From assembly GCA_036380925.1 (NCBI GenBank), contig DASVDW010000238.1, positions 1-11,080 of the forward strand: a stretch of DNA of 11,080 nucleotides, in the 5' to 3' direction. The position numbers were made by a program, and so were the translations under genes. Every line of letters begins with the position of its first letter. Position 1 is the stretch's first letter. Origin of the DNA: JAICLV01 sp036380925 (lineage in GTDB: Bacteria > Actinomycetota > Actinomycetes > Acidothermales > Acidothermaceae). Shown here piece by piece: positions 1 through 6,059 of this stretch. The notes below the pieces were generated by a model. That model worked only from the letters and a program-made list of their open reading frames with translations. It did no database searches and was not told where the DNA came from.

Positions 1-201
1 CCACGCCGCCTGCCGCTCCCACGCCGCCGCCACCGCCACCCGCTGCCCGTCGTCCAGGCTCACACCGCGCAACCCCAACAGCAGACCCATCGCCAACGGC
101 CCCGGCTCCACCTCCCCCAACAACGCCACCGTGCCCGCGACGTGGTCGAGCGAGACGACCACCCCGTCGTCCACCACCTCGCACACCGGCAACGCTGACA
201 T
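1..201 (-). CDS. DUF222 / 13E12-repeat family protein, N-terminal part (cut by window edge)
   Basis: Translation from the ATG at 201-199 gives 67 open residues running off the left edge. It begins MSALPVCEVVDDG and ends in VAAAWERQAAW (about residues 57-67), the pattern seen near the start of DUF222 domains, where a short acidic lead-in is followed by a helix with an [R/A]AWERQ[A]AW motif. Family members are abundant in actinobacteria, often carry a C-terminal HNH nuclease domain and are present in several divergent copies; their role is not well established. The HNH part, if present, lies outside the window. An AGG in CTAGG lies 9 bases before the ATG and is a modest ribosome site; an in-frame TTG three codons upstream is an alternative start. 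The gene is separated from the rnhC-like gene by about 210 bases and is probably its own unit. Confidence 0.75.
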   Translation of the reverse strand, partial: MSALPVCEVVDDGVVVSLDHVAGTVALLGEVEPGPLAMGLLLGLRGVSLDDGQRVAVAAAWERQAAW

Positions 202-412
202 GACCGCCAACCTAGAAGGCGCCACCGACAAAAACCCCTACCCCACAAGCAAAAACCAGCCGCCCGGATCACGAAGAGATAACGATCGATTCGGCATGCG
301 CGCATCCGGCGGGTCACAACGGTCACCGGTATCGCGAAAACGGCGATGGCGCCTGCTCACGAATGCGCTTTGTCACCGATGTCGCAGTCGGCCTCGAGCT
401 CCGACACGAGGC
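202..412. other. Intergenic region between rnhC-like gene and DUF222 gene
   Basis: No convincing gene is seen here. The part near the DUF222 start (about 215-300) is less GC-rich than the rest of the window; read on the minus strand it contains GGTTTTTG twice (one copy near 252, one near 233), separated by a short GT-rich stretch. This probably carries the promoter of the DUF222 gene, but I cannot fix a -35/-10 pair. The right end holds a small inverted repeat that directly follows the rnhC-like stop codon. Confidence 0.4.
391..412 (-). terminator. Possible terminator hairpin after the rnhC-like gene
   Basis: GCCTCG (391-396) and CGAGGC (407-412) form a 6-bp perfect inverted repeat with a 10-base loop, starting at the base next to the stop codon (415-413). 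There is no T-run after it. Actinobacterial terminators often lack a T-run, but a 6-bp stem is short and could be chance in DNA this GC-rich. Confidence 0.25.
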
Positions 413-1564
413 TCAGCGCGCGACTGTCAGATGCGAGGTGTCGTTGAAGGTCCGTAAGACCTGCGGACCGTCCTCGTAGTAGTCGAGTTCGGTCAGGCTT
501 CCGTTGTCGACATGCAGCCTGAACAGCGCCGTCAGCGGAGCGTCCAACGCGCTTGCGACAAGACTGGCGACCGGCCGAGAATGCGTGGCGACGCACACCT
601 TCAGGCCACGGTGCCGGTTCACCAACCGCTGCTGCGCCCGCGACACCCGGAAGCGCAACGACTCGTAGCTTTCTCCCTCTGGCGGCGAGATCGTCGGGTC
701 GCTTAACCACAACCGCAATTCTCGCGGCCATCGCTCCTGCACGGTCTCGAAGGTCAGGCCCTCCCAGGCGCCAAAGTCGACCTCGCGCAGATCGTCATCC
801 TGCTCGACCGGCACGCCTGTCAACGATGCGATGATCGACGCTGTCTCTCGACATCGAGACATCGGTGACGTCACCACCAGATCGATGTCACCGTAGGACG
901 CCAACCGCGCGGCGACGGCTTTCGCCTGCAGTCGGCCCGGCTCGATCAGCGGGGGGTCGCCGACTCCGGAGAAGCGTTTCTCCACGGAGAACGCCGTGGC
1001 ACCGTGCCGCACCAACAGCAACGAAGTCGCCGAAAACGCCGGACCCCATCCCACGATCCGATTGACGGTGGGCGCCTCCTCGGCGTCGGCGACCGCGGCC
1101 CGCTGCGGTGGCGCGACCGGGCGTCCGGCGACGCCCGAGTCCATCGCCTCGTTGGCCAACCGATCGGCCGCCTGATTGCGCTCCCGCGGAATCCAGGTGT
1201 ACGACACGTGCCCCGGTCCGAACAACGCGGCCACCTTCGCCGCCTCGCTCGCCAGCGCCCGCATGTCAGGGTGTTTGACCTGCCACCGTCCCGACATCTG
1301 CTCGACGACGAGCCGGGAGTCCATCCGCACTTCGACGAATGCGGTCGGATCGAGTTCCTGCGCCAACCGCAAGCCGGCCAACAACCCGTTGTACTCCGCG
1401 ACGTTGTTCGTCGCCACGCCTAAGAAGTCCGACGCCGAACGCAAAATCTCCCCGGTCGACGCGTCGCGCACGACGGCCCCGTATCCGGCCGGCCCAGGGT
1501 TGTTGCGCGATCCGCCGTCCGCCTCGACGATGAGCCGTCGGCCGCCGGAAACAGCCCCGCTCAC
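413..1564 (-). CDS. rnhC: Bifunctional RNase HI / histidine acid phosphatase (Rv2228c/RnhC type)
   Basis: A 383-residue protein with two enzymes in line. Residues about 10-142 are an RNase HI domain that cuts the RNA strand of RNA:DNA hybrids: the four acidic metal ligands are visible as D16 (EADGGS), E57 (NNVAEYNG), D82 (VRMDSRL) and D134 (NQAADRLANEA). After a linker rich in Ala/Pro/Glu, residues about 180-383 are a histidine phosphatase of the CobC/phosphoglycerate mutase type, with RHG at 186-188, R237, E261 and a second histidine H328 (ATHSRP). The mycobacterial proteins of this layout are reported as bifunctional RNase HI/acid phosphatase with CobC (alpha-ribazole phosphatase)-like activity. 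The start chosen is the GTG at 1564-1562, which overlaps the TGA of the zinc-ribbon gene (GTGA); reading upstream in frame to 1690 only translates that gene out of frame. Last gene of the operon. Confidence 0.9.
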   Translation of the reverse strand: MSGAVSGGRRLIVEADGGSRNNPGPAGYGAVVRDASTGEILRSASDFLGVATNNVAEYNGLLAGLRLAQELDPTAFVEVRMDSRLVVEQMSGRWQVKHPDMRALASEAAKVAALFGPGHVSYTWIPRERNQAADRLANEAMDSGVAGRPVAPPQRAAVADAEEAPTVNRIVGWGPAFSATSLLLVRHGATAFSVEKRFSGVGDPPLIEPGRLQAKAVAARLASYGDIDLVVTSPMSRCRETASIIASLTGVPVEQDDDLREVDFGAWEGLTFETVQERWPRELRLWLSDPTISPPEGESYESLRFRVSRAQQRLVNRHRGLKVCVATHSRPVASLVASALDAPLTALFRLHVDNGSLTELDYYEDGPQVLRTFNDTSHLTVAR

Positions 1565-2304
1565 AGCCCGGATTCCACCGTGCGGACGAGGATTCGCCGA
1601 CACTCCTCGCAGCGCAGCACCTCGTCGGGTGCTGAGTCGCGAATACGGCCAAGATCGCCTGGGTTCAGCGCCAGATGACATCCCTCGCACCGGCCGCGGT
1701 ACAGCGCGGCCGCCCCCACTCCGCCTGACGAGGCCCGGATCTTTTCGTACAACGCAAGCAGATCCGCTGGAATGTCGGTCACGACCGCAGCCCGCGCGGC
1801 GACCGTCGCCGAGCTTTCCGTATCGATCTCGGCGAACGACTCGTCGCGCCGGGCCTCTAGCGCTTCGGCCTCGGCGGTGAGTTTGTCGCGCTCCGCCCTA
1901 AGGGAATCGACGTCGTTTTGCGCCGCCTCCCGCCGCTCCATCACATCGAGAACGATGTCTTCGAGGTCAGCCTGCCGCTTCACCAGCGACGCGATCTCGG
2001 ACTGAAGGCTTTCAAGGTCGCGCGCGGAGCTGACCGAACCGGCGTCCAGCCGCTGCTGATCGCGTTCGCCACGTGCGCGCACCTGCTCGACGTCCGCCTC
2101 TGCTTTCGCCTGCTCCCGGGCGAGGTCTGACTCGGCGGTCTGCGCGACGATCAGCTCGTCGCCGACCTCGCGCAACCGCGCGGCGAGTTGCTCAAGCGCG
2201 ACCAGCTCAGGCAGCGTTCGACGTCGATGCGCGAGACGGTCGAGCGCGGAGTCCAGCGCCTGTAAGTCCAGCAGTCTCAGCTGGGCGGCGGGGTCGGCGT
2301 TCAG
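1561..2304 (-). CDS. Coiled-coil zinc-ribbon protein (Rv2229c type, C4-type zinc ribbon / DUF164 family)
   Basis: A 247-residue protein if started at the CTG at 2304-2302. Residues about 15-165 are charged, heptad-like helix (many Glu, Arg, Leu, Ala), expected to form a long antiparallel coiled coil. The C-terminus holds a zinc ribbon with C206-x2-C209 and C232-x2-C235. Family members are mostly uncharacterised; nucleic-acid binding has been suggested from the ribbon. It sits between nif3 and rnhC, a conserved actinobacterial order. The frame is open far upstream, so the start needs a choice: the CTG has AAAGGA six bases before it and overlaps the Nif3 stop as CTGA, and the resulting length matches what I recall for Rv2229c (about 245). 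An in-frame GTG at 2340-2338 would add 12 residues but has no ribosome site; the first internal TTG would cut into the conserved helix. Product call is firm, start less so. Confidence 0.87.
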   Translation of the reverse strand: MNADPAAQLRLLDLQALDSALDRLAHRRRTLPELVALEQLAARLREVGDELIVAQTAESDLAREQAKAEADVEQVRARGERDQQRLDAGSVSSARDLESLQSEIASLVKRQADLEDIVLDVMERREAAQNDVDSLRAERDKLTAEAEALEARRDESFAEIDTESSATVAARAAVVTDIPADLLALYEKIRASSGGVGAAALYRGRCEGCHLALNPGDLGRIRDSAPDEVLRCEECRRILVRTVESGL

Positions 2305-3455
2305 CGGGCGTCCTTTCGAGATTCGATGTGACCGTTCCACGGATCGGTCACCAAAACAGAGACCTCGGTGCCCACCGTAGTGCCGCGAGCCTCGAGCGAC
2401 GCACGCAGCCGTGCCGCGGCGTCCGGCAGCCACGGCCACTCGGTCGCCCAGTGCGGCATGTCGACGACGGCGCAACCACCCTCGGCGAGATGTTCACTGA
2501 CGACGTGGTGCCGAAGATCGGACGTCACGAACACATCCGCGCCCGACGCGGTCGCGGCAGCCAACAACGAGCCACCCGACCCGCCGCACACCGCGACCTT
2601 GCGCACGACCTGATCCGCTGAGCCGGCGACTCGCCCGCCGGCCGACGTCGAGGGCAACGACGAACCGACGAGGGAGGCGAATTCGCGCAGCGCCATTGGG
2701 GCGTCAAGCACGCCGACCCGCCCGGTGCCGGTCTCCCCCGGCCAACTCGCCAGTTCGAAGACGTCGAAGGCTGGCTCCTCATATGGATGCGCCACCCGCA
2801 GCGCCGCCACCACCCCTGCTCGTCGTGACCGAGGCAGCACCATCTCGATCCGCGTCTCATCGACCCGGGACACCTGGCCGACCTCACCGATCGTCGGCTT
2901 GGCGCCTGCGCGCGGCAAGAACGTCCCGATCCCGGACGACGTCCACGCGCAGCGCGCGTAATCGCCGAGCTCGCCGGCGCCCGCGGCGGCGAGCACGTCG
3001 AGGAGCTTTTCGGCGTCCGGCTCGGGAACGAAAGTGACGATTTTGTCCAGCGGCGGCGCGACCAGCGGGTCGAGCGGACGCAGGTCCCGCAGACCGAGCA
3101 CACTCGCCAACGCGTCTGACACCCCGGGCATCGCGTGATCGGCGTTCGTGTGCGCGACGTGCAGACCGACGCCGGCCCTGATCAGATGGTGGACGACGCG
3201 TCCCTTCGCGGTGGTCGCGGCCACCGATGTCGTGCCCCGCAGAAACAGCGGATGGTGGGTGACCAACAGCTCGACGCCGAGCCGCACCGCCTCGTCGACG
3301 ACCACCTGCACGGGGTCGATCGCGAACAACACCCGGCGCACCGGTTCGCCCGGGTCGCCGCACACCGTCCCCACCGCATCCCACTCCGCCGTGAGCGAAG
3401 GCGGGTACATCGCGTCGAGCGCGTCCACCACCTGCGCGAGGGTCGGCGTTGCCAC
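2301..3455 (-). CDS. Nif3-like dinuclear metal-centre hexameric protein (Rv2230c type)
   Basis: A 384-residue member of the Nif3/YbgI (DUF34) family. The metal ligands are visible: H67-H68 in THHPLF, H102 and D106 in AHTNAD, and H335-x3-E339 in PHWATE, spaced as in the E. coli YbgI protein (two His, Asp, His, Glu). Residues about 130-235 form the extra PII/CutA-like middle domain of the longer family members, with the HPYEEPAFDV signature. The biochemical role is unsettled; proposals include a GTP cyclohydrolase-like or metal-handling role. Start is GTG at 3455-3453 (protein begins MATPTLAQVVDAL), with only a weak ribosome site, 28 bases after the SRPBCC gene stop, which suggests co-transcription. 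Its TGA overlaps the next gene's CTG by four bases. Confidence 0.9.
   Translation of the reverse strand: MATPTLAQVVDALDAMYPPSLTAEWDAVGTVCGDPGEPVRRVLFAIDPVQVVVDEAVRLGVELLVTHHPLFLRGTTSVAATTAKGRVVHHLIRAGVGLHVAHTNADHAMPGVSDALASVLGLRDLRPLDPLVAPPLDKIVTFVPEPDAEKLLDVLAAAGAGELGDYARCAWTSSGIGTFLPRAGAKPTIGEVGQVSRVDETRIEMVLPRSRRAGVVAALRVAHPYEEPAFDVFELASWPGETGTGRVGVLDAPMALREFASLVGSSLPSTSAGGRVAGSADQVVRKVAVCGGSGGSLLAAATASGADVFVTSDLRHHVVSEHLAEGGCAVVDMPHWATEWPWLPDAAARLRASLEARGTTVGTEVSVLVTDPWNGHIESRKDAR
2305..2316 (-). promoter_or_regulatory. Ribosome binding site that decides a CTG start
   Basis: On the minus strand, AAAGGA (2316-2311) lies six bases before the CTG at 2304-2302, an ideal spacing, and inside the last codons of the nif3-like gene. 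No ATG, GTG or TTG lies at a suitable distance from it in the zinc-ribbon frame, so it supports CTG as the initiation codon. Confidence 0.6.
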
Positions 3456-3483
3456 GCTCGCAGGCTAGCGAATCGAACAGGCG

Positions 3484-3978
3484 TCAGGCGTCGAGGTAAT
3501 GAGCGAGCGCGGCATACGTCGTGTCCCACTCCGCGGCGGCCCTCGCCCGGTGCTCGTCGTCGATGAATCCGAAGGCGGCGAGCCGGCCGTCCAAGGCGGT
3601 CCGCTGATGACCCACGGAGTCGAGCCGCACCCGCCACAACGCGTTGACCGGCGCGTCGATGCCAAACGAGCCTTCGATCGCGAAATCCCGCGGCATCAGC
3701 AGCCGCGCGACGTGGCCAAGGAGCACGCCGTTGCCGTCGTCGCAGTTCTCCAGAAAGCGGCCTCCCACCCGCGGCTCGAGCACGATCGACGCGCCGCCGT
3801 GCACCCGGTGCGGCCACCAGGCGCCGATGTGCAGCAGGGCGTCGAACACCCTGCGTCGTCCGGTTTGCAAGGTGACAGCGGTTCGAAGATCAAGGGATGA
3901 CGGGGTGAACCGCAGCTCCACAGAGGTGGGCGAGGCGGCCGTCCCGGCGCCGACTCCGGTGTCCGTCACGGCCTCCAT
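3484..3978 (-). CDS. SRPBCC / AHSA1-like domain protein
   Basis: A 164-residue protein with the features of the START/AHSA1-like SRPBCC fold. After a 25-residue Ala/Thr/Gly-rich lead it shows the early helix with paired tryptophans (W54-W55), the EPRVGGRFLE turn (68-77) that corresponds to the DPRPGGR-type motif of AHSA1 proteins, and a C-terminal helix with W151 and YAALAHYL (155-162). Such proteins have a deep hydrophobic pocket and bind lipids or other small molecules or act as co-chaperones; the ligand here is unknown. ATG at 3978-3976 is preceded by AGAGGG four bases upstream. It is the first gene of the minus-strand operon and I do not recall it as part of the usual mycobacterial nif3 block, so its membership may be lineage-specific. 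Confidence 0.75.
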   Translation of the reverse strand: MEAVTDTGVGAGTAASPTSVELRFTPSSLDLRTAVTLQTGRRRVFDALLHIGAWWPHRVHGGASIVLEPRVGGRFLENCDDGNGVLLGHVARLLMPRDFAIEGSFGIDAPVNALWRVRLDSVGHQRTALDGRLAAFGFIDDEHRARAAAEWDTTYAALAHYLDA

Positions 3979-4007
3979 CGTGCCCTCTTCTGACGGCGCT
4001 GGCTAGA

Positions 4008-4039
4008 CCCGCCCGGGTGTCCTGATCACCGCGGGCGGG
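4008..4039. repeat. Long GC-rich inverted repeat in divergent spacer
   Basis: CCCGCCCGGGTG (4008-4019) pairs with CACC-G-CGGGCGGG (4027-4039) as a 12-bp stem with one bulged G at 4031 and a 7-base loop. It lies midway between two divergent starts. It could be an operator, or a hairpin in a 5' leader; a terminator is unlikely since no gene ends here. Confidence 0.5.
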
Positions 4040-4041
4040 GA

Positions 4042-4053
4042 CGCTCGAGAGCG
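4042..4053. repeat. Short palindrome upstream of PfpI gene
   Basis: CGCTC and GAGCG flank a central GA, giving a 12-base inverted repeat about 37 bases before the PfpI ATG. This is a reasonable operator size, but short palindromes are common in GC-rich DNA. Confidence 0.25.
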
Positions 4054-4089
4054 ACCGAGTCAGCAGCCGGACTGTCGAAAGGATCTCCA

Positions 4090-4650
4090 ATGGCTGACAA
4101 CGCCCTGACAGGCAAGACCGTCGCGTTCCTCGTCGCGAACGAGGGCGTGGAGCAAGTCGAGCTGACCGAGCCGTGGCGGGCGGTGAAGCAAGCCGGCGGA
4201 ACGCCGAAACTCATCGCGCCAGAAGACGGCGAGGTCCAAGCGTTCAACCACCTCGACAAGGGCGACACATTCGACGTCGATCAATCGGTCGGCGGCGCGA
4301 GTCCCGATGACTTCGACGCCCTCGTGCTGCCTGGCGGGGTGGCGAACCCCGACCGGCTGCGGACCGATCCCGCCGCGGTCGCGTTCGCGAAGGCCTTTGC
4401 CACGAGCGGCAAACCCATCGCGGTGATCTGTCATGGGCCGTGGACCCTCGTCGAGGCGGGGGTGTTGAAGGGCCGCACGATCACCTCGTGGCCGAGCCTG
4501 CGCACCGATGTGCGAAACGCCGGCGGCGCCTGGGTCGACGAGGAGGTGCATGTGGACACCTCCGGCCCTGGCCCGATTGTCTCCAGCCGCAAGCCCGACG
4601 ACCTGAAAGCGTTTTGTCAGGAACTCGTGGAGGTCCTCGCAGCCGCCTAA
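4090..4650 (+). CDS. DJ-1/PfpI family protein (type 1 glutamine amidotransferase fold)
   Basis: A 186-residue protein of the PfpI/YhbO branch of the DJ-1 superfamily. The nucleophile elbow is AVICHGPW with C114 and H115, and the acidic residue that pairs with the cysteine is E21 in NEGVEQVEL, aligned with E12 of the Pyrococcus PfpI sequence; LVLPGG (79-83) is the other family signature. Members are described as proteases, chaperones or protein/nucleotide deglycases acting on glyoxal-type damage; which activity applies is debated. Length is typical. Start ATG has GAAAGGA 6-7 bases upstream. It is divergent from the SRPBCC operon and followed by a stem-loop, so it is probably a single-gene unit linked to stress response. 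Confidence 0.9.
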   Translation: MADNALTGKTVAFLVANEGVEQVELTEPWRAVKQAGGTPKLIAPEDGEVQAFNHLDKGDTFDVDQSVGGASPDDFDALVLPGGVANPDRLRTDPAAVAFAKAFATSGKPIAVICHGPWTLVEAGVLKGRTITSWPSLRTDVRNAGGAWVDEEVHVDTSGPGPIVSSRKPDDLKAFCQELVEVLAAA

Positions 4651-4659
4651 ATCCGCTGG

Positions 4660-4685
4660 GCGCGCCCGGGAGAACCGGTGCGCGC
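4660..4685 (+). terminator. Probable stem-loop terminator after PfpI gene
   Basis: Ten bases after the PfpI stop, GCGCGCCCGG (4660-4669) pairs with CCGG-T-GCGCGC (4675-4685), a 10-bp GC stem with one bulged T and a GAGAA loop. No T-run follows, as is usual for terminators in high-GC actinobacteria. Confidence 0.45.
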
Positions 4686-4688
4686 GGA

Positions 4689-4730
4689 GGTCGGCGTCCG
4701 GCCCGGGGTGAACGGTGTCGGACGCCGACC
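4689..4730. repeat. Perfect 12-bp inverted repeat in spacer
   Basis: GGTCGGCGTCCG (4689-4700) and CGGACGCCGACC (4719-4730) are exact reverse complements with an 18-base loop between them. It follows the first stem-loop and sits about 60 bases before the putative DUF2249 promoter. It may be a second terminator or a binding site for a dimeric regulator. Confidence 0.6.
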
Positions 4731-4788
4731 ATGTGTGGGGACGCCGCAGCCGCCCTGTGGGTTGCACCGGCGGGCCGATGCCCCTCTG

Positions 4789-4815
4789 GTTTTCACGAGC
4801 GGACTTGGATAAAAT
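4789..4815 (+). promoter_or_regulatory. Candidate promoter for the DUF2249 operon (SigB/SigF-like)
   Basis: GTTT (4789-4792), 14 bases, then GGATAA (4807-4812) resembles the actinobacterial general-stress promoter GTTT-N14-16-GGGTA with one clear mismatch. The same stretch holds a housekeeping-type -10 candidate TAAAAT (4810-4815) with a poor -35. It is one of the few AT-rich spots in the spacer and lies about 40 bases before the ATG at 4852. Confidence 0.4.
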
Positions 4816-4851
4816 CCGGGCCATCGAATCGGATCACGGAAGGTGGCCTCG

Positions 4852-5103
4852 ATGGCGGGCGAGGAGCGGGTTGTCGACACCAGGGTCGAGGCGACCCAAA
4901 GTTGCGCGGAGCAAACCAACCACGCGATCGACGAGATCGGCGTTGGCGAGAGCTTCGTGCTGATCGCCGACCATGATCCGATCGGTTTGCGCTACATGCT
5001 GCAGGCGGAGCGACCGGGAGTGGCGAACTGGGAGTTGCTCGACGACGGGCCGCCCTATTGGCGGGTGCGAATCCGCAAGGGCGACACCACACCGGCTCGA
5101 TGA
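4852..5103 (+). CDS. DUF2249 domain protein
   Basis: An 83-residue single-domain protein. It matches the DUF2249 pattern: a strand ending in LIADHDP (37-43), a helix with RYMLQAE (47-53), then a W60 strand and GPPYWRVRIRK (66-76). The domain has a TusA-like alpha/beta fold and is often found near hemerythrin, nitric-oxide and denitrification or sulfur-transfer genes; no function is fixed. One cysteine (C18) and H24 lie before the core. I chose ATG at 4852 because GGAAGG lies eight bases upstream; an in-frame GTG at 4843 would sit on top of that site. Its TGA overlaps the next ATG (ATGA), so it heads a coupled three-gene operon. Confidence 0.85.
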   Translation: MAGEERVVDTRVEATQSCAEQTNHAIDEIGVGESFVLIADHDPIGLRYMLQAERPGVANWELLDDGPPYWRVRIRKGDTTPAR

Positions 5104-6059
5104 CCGAGCTCTCGTCGCGCGAAGTCGGCCGGCTGCAGCACCTCCAGATCGTCGTCAAGGAAGAGACACCGCTGCTTCCGCGCGTCGCTTTCGCGCTCAT
5201 CACAGCAGCCTCGATCGCCGGCGCGGTGTTCACCGGTCACGGGCTCGGTGTCAGCGGCCCGGCGTTGTTCGTCCGGTGGTTCGGGCTTTGGACGGCGGCG
5301 CTCGCCGGCGGCTTCCTCGCCTGGCGACTGGGCTATCTGCGGAAGGCGGAGAAGGATCTCGACGCCTCCACGGTCACGACCTACAACAGCACGGCGCTGC
5401 GACGCGCCGACGTCGTCGGCCGGCTGCTCGCGCCGCTCGTCGCCCTCAGCGCGGCCGCCCCGTTCGCGGCCAGCTATCTGGACAACCGCCCACTGCTGAG
5501 ATGGATGATCGCCACCGCGACGCTTGGTCTCGCCGTGACGTTGGCGCTCGGGATCCGGCGTACAGGGGTCGCCGCATCGGCAGCGCTGCTCGTCGCCCTC
5601 CTCCTGCTCGGTTGGGCCAGGGCCGACGCAGGAGGAGGCGGGTATGGCTGGATCCGCCTGGCGCACCTCAGCGCCTTCACCTTGTGGCTTGGCGGCGCGC
5701 TGTGGAACATCTCGGTCGCGATGCCGGCGGGTCGGGCGCACCCCACCATCGACGCGGTGCTCACGGGCGCCCGCCAACTAGACCGATTTCGCTGGGTGGT
5801 GCGGCTGGCGTTGCCGACCATCATCGGCACCGGACTTGCGATGGCCGACGTCTATCGCGGGTTACCGAGGAGCTGGTGGCTGCACTATCCAGGCGTGCTG
5901 ATTCCCCTCAAGGTCGGTGTCATCGTCGCGCTCGTCGTCGTGTTCATCACCTGCCCGCTGTTTCGGCAATGCTCGCCGGTTCGCGGCGTGTGCAACATCG
6001 ACGACCTGCGCAGCGGAGATCAAGCAGACCAGACCGACGAGCCGGTGTCGTCGCGGTGA
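5100..6059 (+). CDS. CopD-like multi-pass membrane protein with C-terminal cysteine cluster
   Basis: A 319-residue integral membrane protein with about eight hydrophobic segments (roughly 29-49, 55-77, 108-126, 133-151, 157-174, 184-207, 232-250, 264-284). The second half resembles the CopD family: a helix with HLSAFTLWLGGALW (189-202), a later helix with a TGLAMAD turn (244-250), and a last helix entered by PGVLIPLKVG (264-273). H189 and H262 are candidate heme or copper ligands. The only three cysteines are C285, C291 and C298, all just after the last helix. CopD proteins are linked to copper uptake, but many relatives are uncharacterised, so a copper role is not assumed. It overlaps the DUF2249 gene upstream (ATGA) and the TusA-like gene downstream (GTGA). 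Starts upstream of 5100 in frame would run into the DUF2249 gene. Confidence 0.75.
   Translation: MTELSSREVGRLQHLQIVVKEETPLLPRVAFALITAASIAGAVFTGHGLGVSGPALFVRWFGLWTAALAGGFLAWRLGYLRKAEKDLDASTVTTYNSTALRRADVVGRLLAPLVALSAAAPFAASYLDNRPLLRWMIATATLGLAVTLALGIRRTGVAASAALLVALLLLGWARADAGGGGYGWIRLAHLSAFTLWLGGALWNISVAMPAGRAHPTIDAVLTGARQLDRFRWVVRLALPTIIGTGLAMADVYRGLPRSWWLHYPGVLIPLKVGVIVALVVVFITCPLFRQCSPVRGVCNIDDLRSGDQADQTDEPVSSR

Larger units (their letters stand above)
3979..4089. promoter_or_regulatory. Divergent promoter region between SRPBCC and PfpI genes
   Basis: A 111-base spacer that must contain control signals for both the minus-strand operon and the plus-strand PfpI gene. I cannot assign a confident -35/-10 pair on either strand. 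It holds two inverted repeats, described separately, and ends with the strong ribosome site GAAAGGA before the PfpI ATG. Confidence 0.5.

Noticed and set aside
1..201. DUF222 fragment as evidence of a mobile element
   Set aside because: These proteins are common chromosomal genes in actinobacteria; no transposase, terminal repeats or target duplication are seen in the window.
60..326. 88-codon Arg/Trp/Cys-rich open frame on the minus strand
   Set aside because: It is an off-frame reading of the DUF222 gene start; the DUF222 frame has the family motif and an ATG with a ribosome site.
1565..1690. In-frame N-terminal extension of the rnhC-like protein giving 425 residues
   Set aside because: It lies wholly inside the zinc-ribbon coding region, is Arg/Pro-rich and unlike RNase H proteins, and the GTG at 1564 gives the normal start and a GTGA overlap.
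4060..4824. Long open frame on the minus strand across the PfpI gene
   Set aside because: It opposes a clear PfpI gene with all catalytic residues, and its translation is low-complexity with no family motif; long antisense frames are usual at this GC content.
4843..4851. GTG at 4843 as start of the DUF2249 protein
   Set aside because: The GGAAGG ribosome site overlaps this GTG and is correctly spaced for the ATG at 4852.
5055..5777. 240-codon minus-strand frame opposite the membrane protein
   Set aside because: Its product is Arg/Glu/Gly-rich and repetitive, as expected for the antisense of a hydrophobic GC-rich gene.
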